Assembly: GCA_937915485.1 (NCBI GenBank)
Contig: CALGII010000105.1
Location: forward strand, 1-7,264
DNA length: 7,264 bases
DNA from: an uncultured Ignavibacteriota bacterium
GTDB taxonomy: Bacteria > Bacteroidota > Ignavibacteria > Tepidaquicellales > Tepidaquicellaceae
Reading direction: 5' to 3'
The first letter of the stretch is position 1; every line of letters starts with the position of its first letter. Below, in pieces: positions 1 to 5,971 of this stretch. The notes under the pieces were generated by a model. The model was not told where the DNA came from. It made no database searches and saw only the letters and a list, made by a program, of their open reading frames with translations. Position numbers and translations under genes: made by a program.

Positions 1-42
1 TCATCATATAAAATATTCCGCTATAATGCAATAATAAATTTT

Positions 43-72
43 TTGCTTTGTGTAAATTGATTAAATTATAAA
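43..72 (+). promoter_or_regulatory. Possible dnaE promoter
   Basis: A TTGCTT box (43-48) is followed after 18 bp by TATAAA (67-72), which would start a transcript about 15-20 nt before the dnaE ATG at 97. An alternative reading is TTGCTTTG at 43-50, one mismatch from the Bacteroidetes -7 pattern TAnnTTTG, but without a TTG at the right distance upstream. A TATAAT at 22-27 is another candidate whose upstream box would lie outside the window. The whole 1-96 stretch is very AT-rich, so chance matches are likely. Confidence 0.25.
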
Positions 73-96
73 AATTAGTGTTCAGCATTCAATCCG

Positions 97-3000
97 ATGA
101 CAGAATTTATACACTTACATAATCACACTCACTATTCGCTGCTCGACGCAATCTGTACGGTTGACGGTCTCGTAAACGCCGCCGCCGAAAACAAGATGAG
201 CGCCGTAGCGCTTACAGACCACGGCGTTATGTACGGGGCGATGGAGTTTTATAACAAGTGCAGAAGCAAGGGCGTGAAACCCGTCATCGGTTTTGAAGCG
301 TACGTCGCGCAGGGAACATCGCGCTTCGACAAGGGAAAGAAAATCGAGACTGTCGGCTCGACTGCGGACATAATCGACACGGAAAATTCCGACGGGCTTT
401 CCGTCGCCAACATCAACTACGCGCATTTGATTCTTCTGGCGAAGAACGAAAAGGGATACAGGAATTTAATCAAACTAAATTCCATCGGGCACACGGAAGG
501 ATTTTATTACAAACCGAGAATCGACCTAGAAGTTCTTGAAAAATACCGCGAGGGCATCGTCGCGCTTTCCGCCTGCGCCGGCGGCGTGATTTCCTGTTAC
601 ATCGTCCGCGGCGATATGGCGAAGGCGAGGCAGATGACGGGGATTTACAAGGACATTTTCGGCGAGGATTTTTATCTCGAAATTCAGAATCACCTTACGA
701 TTGAAATTGAAAAAAAGGTGCTGAAGGCAATGCCCGCGCTGGCGAAGGAGTTCGGGTTAAAACTAATCGCGACAAACGACGTCCATTACATAAAAAAGGA
801 GCACGCCGTAGCGCACAACATTTATCTTCACATAAGTTCGAAGCAGAACCGAAACGGCGACACGCGCGACATTGTTAATGGTTTGAGGTACGGCACAGAC
901 CAGATTTATTTCAAGACGGCGAAAGAAATGTGCGCGCTTTTTAAGGACTTTCCCGAAGCGATTCGCTCGACGCTCGAAGTAACCGAAAAATGCAGTCTCG
1001 AACTCGATACGAAGACCAATCACATGCCGAATTTTCCGATACCGGATGATTCCGGCGCGGACAATCTCGACGATTATCTGAAGAAACTCGCGTACGATGG
1101 AATGCGGAAACGCATTAAAGAAATAACCCCCGAAACCGAAGAGCGGCTCGAGTACGAACTCGGAGTTATCAAGAAGATGGAATTCTCCGGATACTTCCTG
1201 ATTGTCGCCGACTTCATTCAGGCGGCGAAAGACCGCGGAATTCTTGTCGGACCGGGAAGAGGTAGCGCGGCGGGAAGCCTCGTTTGTTACTGCATGGGAA
1301 TCACGAACGTGAATCCGCTTGATTACAACCTGCTGTTCGAAAGGTTTCTTAATCCCGAAAGAATTTCGATGCCTGACATAGATATCGACTTTCAGGACGA
1401 CCGCCGCGACGAGGTAATTCAATACGCGAAGGAAAAGTACGGCGATAAGTCCGTCGCGCAGATAATCACGTTCAACAAACTCGCTCCGCGCGGCGTGCTT
1501 AAAGACGTCGGCAGAGTTCTTAATTTTCCTTTCGACGAAATAAACAAACTGACGAAGTTCATACCGATTGTTTTCGGTAAGGTGAAGCCACTCGCGGACT
1601 GCGTAAAGGAAGTGCCCGATTTCAAAAACTACTTCACGGCGGGCAACGAGGCGCAGAAACAGGAAAGAAAAAAGATGTTCGAATATTCGACTGTGCTTGA
1701 GAACCTTAACAAAAATTCATCGATTCACGCTTCGGGAGTCGTGATAGCGCCTTCCGACATAATCGACTATGTTCCGCTTTCAAGGGCAAGAGACCCCGAG
1801 AAGAAAAACTGTGACGCGGATGAGGAGATTGTTTACTGCACGCAGTTCGACATGAACCGCCTCGAGGACGCGGGGCTGATAAAGATGGACTTTCTCGGTC
1901 TGAAGGAATTGAAGGTGATCGGCAAGACGCTCAAGATAGTTAACGAGACGCACGGTCTTACTCTTACAACCGACAACATTCCGCTCGACGACAAGGATAC
2001 ATACGATTTGTTTTCTCAGGGCGCGACCGTGGGGATATTTCAGTTCTCGAAAAGCAAGATGCGCGAGTATCTTTCGAAACTGAAGCCGAAGAACATCAAC
2101 GACCTTGCGGCGATGAACGCGCTCTACCGTCCCGGTCCGATGAAACTAATTCCCGACTTCATCGACAAGAGATACGGAAGAAAGCAGATAACATATCTTC
2201 ATCCCTTGATGGAGAACGCGCTGAAAGACACTTACGGAATCATAGTTTATCAGGAGCAGGTAATGCAAATTGCCCGCGAGGTTGCGGGATTCACGATGGC
2301 GCAGGCGGACAATATGAGAAAAGCGATGGGAAAGAAAATCAAGGAGAAGATGCAGCAAATCAAGACCGATTTCATAAACGGCGCGATTAAGAACGGCGTT
2401 CAGAAAAAAATCGCCGAGCAGATTTTTTCTTTGATACTTGACTTCGCTGATTACGGTTTTAATAAATCGCACGGTGTCGCGTATTCTGTCCTTGCGTACT
2501 ACACGGCATACCTGAAAACGCATTACCCGCTTGAGTTTCTGGCTGTTTCGATGGAAGGAAGAAAAGACGACGAAACGGAATTGCAGTATCTCGCGGACGA
2601 ATGCAAGAGGATGAAAATCAAGTTGAGCCCGCCCGACATAAACGAAAGTTTTGCGGGATTCAAGGTTCGGTACACGAACGAGACGACGAAAGAGGGCGAA
2701 ATTATTTACGGATTAAGCGCGATTAAAAACGTCGGCGAGAAGGCGGCGGAAAACATAATCGAAGAGCGGGAAAAGAACGGACCGTTCATCAGGTTCGACG
2801 AGTTCCTCACGCGCGTCGACTTGCGGCTCGTTAACAAGAAAACTGTCGAGGCGCTCATATTCTCGGGAGCGTTCGACTGTCTCGACAGGAACAGAAGAAA
2901 ACTTTACCTGAATCTTGAGCGCGCGGTGCTATTCGCTTCGAAAATTAAAGACGCGCCCGAAATGCGCGGACAGCACGGGCTTTTCGGTAACACGCCGACA

Positions 3001-3684
3001 CATAACGGAATTTCGGAACTCCGACTCGAAGATTATGAAGAATTCCACGAAGTAGAAAAATACAACAATGAAAAAGCGGCTGTCGGATTTTATCTATCCG
3101 GACATCCGCTCGACAGGTACAGGCGGCATATCGAAAATTTTGTTAACCTTAGTTTCGGAGACGACGTTAACGAGGTTGACCCTTCGGATATGAACTCCGC
3201 GAGGATGTGCGGTGTTATAAGCGATATGCAGGTCAAGTTCTCGAAAAAGGGAAACAAGTTCGCAGTGTTCAACCTGATAGATTTTTACGGACGCGGAGAG
3301 TGCGTGGCGTTCAGCAAACTTTATGAAAACAAGCAGCGGCTTTTCGAGGACGATATGCTCGTGTTCGTCGAGGGCAAGGCGGAAGATTCGGGAGACAAGT
3401 TGAAACTGATAGTTGAAAACATTCATCCGATTGACCATTTTCAGGAAAATCTGGCTTCGAACATTAATCTGATACTGACGGGCGGGGAAGACGACTGCGG
3501 TAAACTTAAAAAAATACGAGTTTTGGCGGAAAAACATCCCGGAACCTGCTTGCTGTATTTTTCAATTAACGACGGCGGGGTTATGAAAAGATTTGTTTCA
3601 AAAGATATTAAAGTTTCTGCTTCAAAAGAATTAATTTCAAACTTGAAAAATATTCTTGGGGAAGATAACTTGCTAATAAACTAA
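97..3684 (+). CDS. dnaE: DNA polymerase III subunit alpha (DnaE)
   Basis: Replicative DNA polymerase: it extends primers at the fork in the cytoplasm as part of the polymerase III holoenzyme. The 1195-residue protein is full length for the DnaE1 family. An N-terminal PHP domain (about 4-240) shows HLHNH (6-10), TDHG (40-43), GFEAY (65-69), SACAGG (158-163), EIQNH (195-199) and NDVHY (227-231). The C-family polymerase core shows GPGRGS (385-390) and catalytic acids in PDIDIDF (D427, D429) and KMDFLGL (D598), equivalent to D401, D403 and D555 of E. coli. A helix-hairpin-helix lies near 872-895, a clamp-binding-like QHGLF at 959-963, an OB fold near 1035-1093, and a small C-terminal domain to the end. 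The ATG at 97 gives the standard family N-terminus; no Shine-Dalgarno site is visible. trxA follows after 42 bp. No frameshift, intein or missing catalytic residue was seen. The final 60 or so codons are more AT-rich than the rest. Confidence 0.98.
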   Translation: MTEFIHLHNHTHYSLLDAICTVDGLVNAAAENKMSAVALTDHGVMYGAMEFYNKCRSKGVKPVIGFEAYVAQGTSRFDKGKKIETVGSTADIIDTENSDGLSVANINYAHLILLAKNEKGYRNLIKLNSIGHTEGFYYKPRIDLEVLEKYREGIVALSACAGGVISCYIVRGDMAKARQMTGIYKDIFGEDFYLEIQNHLTIEIEKKVLKAMPALAKEFGLKLIATNDVHYIKKEHAVAHNIYLHISSKQNRNGDTRDIVNGLRYGTDQIYFKTAKEMCALFKDFPEAIRSTLEVTEKCSLELDTKTNHMPNFPIPDDSGADNLDDYLKKLAYDGMRKRIKEITPETEERLEYELGVIKKMEFSGYFLIVADFIQAAKDRGILVGPGRGSAAGSLVCYCMGITNVNPLDYNLLFERFLNPERISMPDIDIDFQDDRRDEVIQYAKEKYGDKSVAQIITFNKLAPRGVLKDVGRVLNFPFDEINKLTKFIPIVFGKVKPLADCVKEVPDFKNYFTAGNEAQKQERKKMFEYSTVLENLNKNSSIHASGVVIAPSDIIDYVPLSRARDPEKKNCDADEEIVYCTQFDMNRLEDAGLIKMDFLGLKELKVIGKTLKIVNETHGLTLTTDNIPLDDKDTYDLFSQGATVGIFQFSKSKMREYLSKLKPKNINDLAAMNALYRPGPMKLIPDFIDKRYGRKQITYLHPLMENALKDTYGIIVYQEQVMQIAREVAGFTMAQADNMRKAMGKKIKEKMQQIKTDFINGAIKNGVQKKIAEQIFSLILDFADYGFNKSHGVAYSVLAYYTAYLKTHYPLEFLAVSMEGRKDDETELQYLADECKRMKIKLSPPDINESFAGFKVRYTNETTKEGEIIYGLSAIKNVGEKAAENIIEEREKNGPFIRFDEFLTRVDLRLVNKKTVEALIFSGAFDCLDRNRRKLYLNLERAVLFASKIKDAPEMRGQHGLFGNTPTHNGISELRLEDYEEFHEVEKYNNEKAAVGFYLSGHPLDRYRRHIENFVNLSFGDDVNEVDPSDMNSARMCGVISDMQVKFSKKGNKFAVFNLIDFYGRGECVAFSKLYENKQRLFEDDMLVFVEGKAEDSGDKLKLIVENIHPIDHFQENLASNINLILTGGEDDCGKLKKIRVLAEKHPGTCLLYFSINDGGVMKRFVSKDIKVSASKELISNLKNILGEDNLLIN

Positions 3685-3726
3685 TTTACAAACATTCACA
3701 TACACTAACTTGAAAGGATTATATTA

Positions 3727-4050
3727 ATGCATCCACTCGAAATAACAGATGCCAATTTTGCAGTCGAAGTTGAAAAGTCCGATATCCCCGTTCTGCTTGA
3801 TTTCTGGGCGGTATGGTGCGGCCCGTGCAAGATGATTGCTCCGATAGTAGAAGAACTTGCGGGCGAATATCAGGGAAAAGCAAAGATTGGAAAAGTTGAT
3901 GTTGACAACAATCCCGGAATAGCGGGCAAGTTCGGAATCAGAAGCATTCCGACGCTCCTTCTGTTCAAGGGCGGACAGGTTGTTGACCAGATTGTCGGCG
4001 CAGTTCCGAAAGGGCATATTGTAGATAAATTAAATTCTCACATAGGTTAA
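3727..4050 (+). CDS. trxA: Thioredoxin
   Basis: Small cytosolic dithiol-disulfide oxidoreductase that reduces protein disulfides and is recycled by thioredoxin reductase. The 107-residue length is typical of classical single-domain thioredoxin. The active site WCGPC is intact (W30, C31, C34), inside the usual context LLDFWAVWCGPCK; the cis-proline is P75 in SIPTLLLF, and FGIRSIPT and the GAVPKG turn near the C-terminus also fit. There is no signal peptide, so a periplasmic thioredoxin-like protein is unlikely. A clear Shine-Dalgarno site (GAAAGGA, 3712-3718) lies 8 nt before the ATG, unlike the other genes here. It begins 42 bp after dnaE with no terminator between them, so co-transcription is likely. 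I recall the same dnaE-thioredoxin order from Bacteroidetes genomes. A strong terminator follows 33 bp after the stop. Confidence 0.97.
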   Translation: MHPLEITDANFAVEVEKSDIPVLLDFWAVWCGPCKMIAPIVEELAGEYQGKAKIGKVDVDNNPGIAGKFGIRSIPTLLLFKGGQVVDQIVGAVPKGHIVDKLNSHIG

Positions 4051-4083
4051 TTTATACTCAATATTCTTTCTTCAAAGATGTTT

Positions 4084-4110
4084 AACCCCGCAAGAGCGGG
4101 GTTTTTTATT
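4084..4110 (+). terminator. Rho-independent terminator of dnaE-trxA
   Basis: A perfect 8-bp stem, AACCCCGC (4084-4091) with GCGGGGTT (4096-4103), closes a 4-nt AAGA loop and runs into a T-tract (4102-4107, then ATT). It sits just downstream of the trxA stop on the same strand. Confidence 0.92.
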
Positions 4111-4117
4111 TTCGAAT

Positions 4118-4141
4118 AAAAAACCCCCGCGTAAGCGGGGG
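4118..4141 (-). terminator. Rho-independent terminator of the T9SS-sorted protein gene
   Basis: Read on the minus strand, a 7-bp stem CCCCCGC/GCGGGGG (4124-4141) with a 4-nt TTAC loop is followed by six T residues (4123-4118). It lies 32 bp after the stop of the minus-strand gene at 4174-5067. Together with the neighbouring plus-strand terminator it insulates the two converging transcription units. Confidence 0.88.
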
Positions 4142-4173
4142 ATTGTTATAAACGATATGAATTATTCAGTCCG

Positions 4174-5067
4174 CTATTTCAAAATTACCATCTGCTTCGT
4201 GCTTGTAAAACTTCCCGTTTCGAGTCTGTAGAAATAAACGCCGCTCGATATGTTTTCTGCATTGAATTCCGCTTCGTGCGAGCCGGCGTTTACAAAACCG
4301 TTGACAAGCACCGACACTTCTCTTCCGAGCGCGTCGAAAACCGAAAGTTTAACAAATGAGTTCTTCGGTATTTCGTACCCGATGCGCGTGAACGGGTTAA
4401 ACGGATTCGGATAGTTCTGGCTTAGTTTGTATTCTTTCGGAGTGTTTACAATGCCCGGATTTCCCGTGCCCGTTGCGGGGCTTATGTCAACCCCGAAATT
4501 ATAAACGTACGCGTCCTGTCCCTGCACGCCGAACGGATAAACCGTGCTGTATGTTCTTCTCTTGCCCGTAAGGTAGGTGGTTCCCCAGCTGTACAGGGCG
4601 GCGCCCGAGCCGCTTTGCTGCTCTACCTGTATAATAAGGCTTTTTGTCGAATCATAATAGAACGGGTGGTCAAGTGTTACAGAAAACCAGGAACCCGCCG
4701 TACCCGATAAAGACGTGGACGCCCTGAAGAAGGCCGTATCCATAGGTCCCGTGTAAAAAGCGCTTGTCGGGAGACTTGTAATTGTTGCAAGCCCGAACAT
4801 TATCCTGAAGTTCGTGTATGTAATCGGACCGAAGGTCGCGGCAGCCATCCCGTAAAAAGCCGTGATGTTTCCCGAACCCGCCTGATTCGGGAGATTCAGG
4901 TTGCCCGGCAGTATAAGCCACTGCACCATTCTGCCGCTCGTTGTACCGAGCGGAAAAGTATTTCCGTTATTTGTTGTGTTGTAATTGTAATATTGCGGGG
5001 TTTGAGAATGAAGAAACGAGGATACCGCAAGAAACAAAACGAGAAGATAAATAGATTTTTTCAACAT
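4174..5067 (-). CDS. Secreted protein with T9SS type A C-terminal sorting domain
   Basis: Exported protein of unknown function, 297 residues from the chosen start. An N-terminal Sec signal peptide is clear: two lysines (K3, K4), a hydrophobic core (about 6-19) and likely cleavage after LHS (S21). Residues about 23-208 form a Thr/Ser/Gly/Tyr-rich, probably beta-stranded module with no catalytic motif I recognise; it contains VQWLILPG, YTNFRIMFG and DSTKSLIIQVEQ, a style I recall from other uncharacterised T9SS cargo proteins. Residues 209-297 are a canonical type A sorting domain: LSQNYPNPFNP, then VFDALGREV, SSGVYFYRLETG and the terminal KQMVILK. It should cross the outer membrane through the type IX system, to be released or surface-anchored. 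The ATG at 5067 is preferred because it starts the signal peptide; AAAGGG lies only 2 nt before it, so the adjacent TTG codon (5064) is also possible. An in-frame ATG at 5121 would add 18 charged residues before the signal peptide and is unlikely. Adhesin-like or carbohydrate-binding roles are possible but unproven. Confidence 0.9.
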   Translation of the reverse strand: MLKKSIYLLVLFLAVSSFLHSQTPQYYNYNTTNNGNTFPLGTTSGRMVQWLILPGNLNLPNQAGSGNITAFYGMAAATFGPITYTNFRIMFGLATITSLPTSAFYTGPMDTAFFRASTSLSGTAGSWFSVTLDHPFYYDSTKSLIIQVEQQSGSGAALYSWGTTYLTGKRRTYSTVYPFGVQGQDAYVYNFGVDISPATGTGNPGIVNTPKEYKLSQNYPNPFNPFTRIGYEIPKNSFVKLSVFDALGREVSVLVNGFVNAGSHEAEFNAENISSGVYFYRLETGSFTSTKQMVILK

Positions 5068-5197
5068 TTCCCTTTCATTATAGTTTACAAATAAGGTGAT
5101 TTTTTTTTGCTGTCTTGGCACTTTTATTGCGGACTACATTTCGCGAATAAACGGCGCGGACGCGTGATAAATCTCTATCTGTGCAATTGATAAAACG

Positions 5198-5234
5198 ATG
5201 CGTGTCGAAACGCGGGGACGTTCCCGAAACGCAT
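5198..5234 (-). repeat. Imperfect inverted repeat / hairpin with repeated GCGTTTCG
   Basis: The outer arms ATGCGTGTCG (5198-5207) and CGAAACGCAT (5225-5234) pair at 9 of 10 positions. An inner GGA-CGT-TCC (5216-5224) can form a second small stem. On the minus strand the octamer GCGTTTCG occurs twice in direct orientation (5232-5225 and 5213-5206), and a one-mismatch copy lies inverted. It could be a hairpin in the leader RNA of the T9SS gene or a DNA-binding site made of repeated half-sites; the sequence does not decide between them. Confidence 0.45.
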
Positions 5235-5263
5235 TACAGCAAAGAACGAAATATTGCTATCAG

Positions 5264-5293
5264 CAAATAAATAATACTCTGCAATAACTGCAA
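5264..5293 (-). promoter_or_regulatory. Candidate Bacteroidetes-type promoter for the T9SS protein gene
   Basis: On the minus strand, TTG (5293-5291) is followed after 19 nt by TTTATTTG (5271-5264), one mismatch from the TAnnTTTG consensus known for the Bacteroidetes housekeeping sigma factor. Transcription would start near 5257 and leave a leader of roughly 190 nt before the ATG at 5067. No better match was found closer to the gene. The AT-rich context makes a chance match possible. Confidence 0.3.
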
Positions 5294-5448
5294 GTCATTA
5301 ATGGGAATGGGAAATGTTTTGCAGAATTTTCGGGGCGGGACGGAGATCTTTTTCTGGTGCACGGAAGTCTTGAAAAAAACCTGTCTTTAGAAATCTATTA
5401 TATTTACTCCGGCCGCAGAAATACTTCCGAAAAACAATTGCTGCTTTT

Positions 5449-5865
5449 TCATTCTCCGATTATTTTCACGAGCGCTCTTTTCTTTCTTTTACCGTCGAAC
5501 TCGCCGTAGAAAATCTGCTCCCACGGTCCGAAGTCAAGCGAGCCGTCCGTTACGGCGCAAACGACTTCCCTGCCCATTATCGTTCTTTTAAGATGCGCGT
5601 CGGCGTTGTCTTCGAATCCGTTGTGTCTGTACTGCGAATAGGGTTTTTCGGGAGCAAGTTTCTCCAGCCAGGTTTCATAGTCACCGTGAAGACCGGGCTC
5701 GTCGTCGTTAATGAAAACCGACGCGGTTATGTGCATCGCGTTAACGAGCGCGAGTCCTTCTTTTATGCCGCTTTCGGCGATGCAGCGGCTTACATCGGCA
5801 GTGATGTTTATAAGTTCTCTTCTTTTGGTTGTATTGAACCAGAGTTCTTTTCTGTATGATTTCAT
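5449..5865 (-). CDS. yjbQ: YjbQ family protein (UPF0047), putative secondary thiamine-phosphate synthase
   Basis: Small soluble cytosolic protein of the UPF0047/YjbQ family. The family is named after weak thiamine-phosphate synthase activity reported for E. coli YjbQ; its real role is unsettled. The 138-residue length is typical. Family landmarks occur in order: MHITASVFIND (H45, N53, D54), GDYE (D62), YRHNGFEDNADAHLK (H81, D86, N87, H91), then a GSLDFGPWEQI stretch and EFDGKRKKR near the C-terminus, ending KIIGE. These conserved His, Asp and Asn residues line the presumed metal or substrate pocket, and all appear present. The ATG at 5865 is chosen because it matches the family N-terminus (MKSYRKELWFNT); an upstream in-frame ATG at 5910 lies at the predicted transcription start and would add 15 unconserved residues. 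There is no Shine-Dalgarno site; the leader is A/T-rich. It is divergent from the NADH dehydrogenase gene, and no thiamine gene is nearby. Confidence 0.93.
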   Translation of the reverse strand: MKSYRKELWFNTTKRRELINITADVSRCIAESGIKEGLALVNAMHITASVFINDDEPGLHGDYETWLEKLAPEKPYSQYRHNGFEDNADAHLKRTIMGREVVCAVTDGSLDFGPWEQIFYGEFDGKRKKRALVKIIGE

Positions 5866-5907
5866 TTTAAAATTTTTTATGTGAAATATTTGTTTATATG
5901 TATGAAG

Positions 5908-5938
5908 CAAAAATAAACTGAATAACGGCGGGAATCAA
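5908..5938 (-). promoter_or_regulatory. Bacteroidetes-type promoter for yjbQ
   Basis: On the minus strand, TTG (5938-5936) is followed after 20 nt by TATTTTTG (5915-5908), an exact match to TAnnTTTG. Transcription would begin near 5900, giving a leader of about 35 nt before the ATG at 5865. This fits the shorter start chosen for yjbQ. For the divergent gene at 5972, only a weaker match (TAAAATTG, 5939-5946) is seen. Confidence 0.5.
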
Positions 5939-5971
5939 TAAAATTGCAATACCGCGGGATGCTAGAATACA

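Larger units (their letters stand above)
5068..5448. other. 381-bp intergenic region without a convincing gene
   Basis: This stretch separates yjbQ from the T9SS-sorted protein gene; both read on the minus strand. Neither strand carries an ORF that looks like a known protein. Visible items are an imperfect hairpin with GCGTTTCG repeats (5198-5234), a short inverted repeat TTGCT-ATC-AGCAA (5254-5266), a candidate minus-strand promoter (5264-5293), a 29-codon plus-strand ORF (5301-5390), and a distant 7-bp inverted repeat CGGAAGT/ACTTCCG (5362-5368 and 5423-5429). No clear terminator follows yjbQ. Most of the stretch may be the promoter and leader of the T9SS gene. Confidence 0.6.

Noticed and set aside
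763..1422. 219-codon minus-strand ORF inside dnaE
   Set aside because: It lies fully antisense to conserved dnaE coding sequence, has no recognisable domain, and is explained by the GC-biased third positions of the real gene.
3094..3537. 147-codon minus-strand ORF opposite the dnaE C-terminal region
   Set aside because: It overlaps conserved OB-fold codons of dnaE, and its translation resembles no protein.
5068..5121. Longer N-terminus for the T9SS-sorted protein (ATG at 5121)
   Set aside because: It would place 18 mostly polar, charged residues before an otherwise ideal signal peptide; the ATG at 5067 has a purine-rich AAAGGG just upstream.
5068..5448. tRNA, CRISPR or insertion-sequence remnant in the intergenic region
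   Set aside because: No cloverleaf, no regularly spaced repeats and no transposase-like reading frame were found on either strand.
5593..5859. 88-codon plus-strand ORF over yjbQ
   Set aside because: It is antisense to well-conserved yjbQ codons and shows no protein family features.
5866..5910. Longer N-terminus for YjbQ (ATG at 5910)
   Set aside because: The extra 15 residues are not part of the family, and the start would fall within a few bases of the predicted transcription start.
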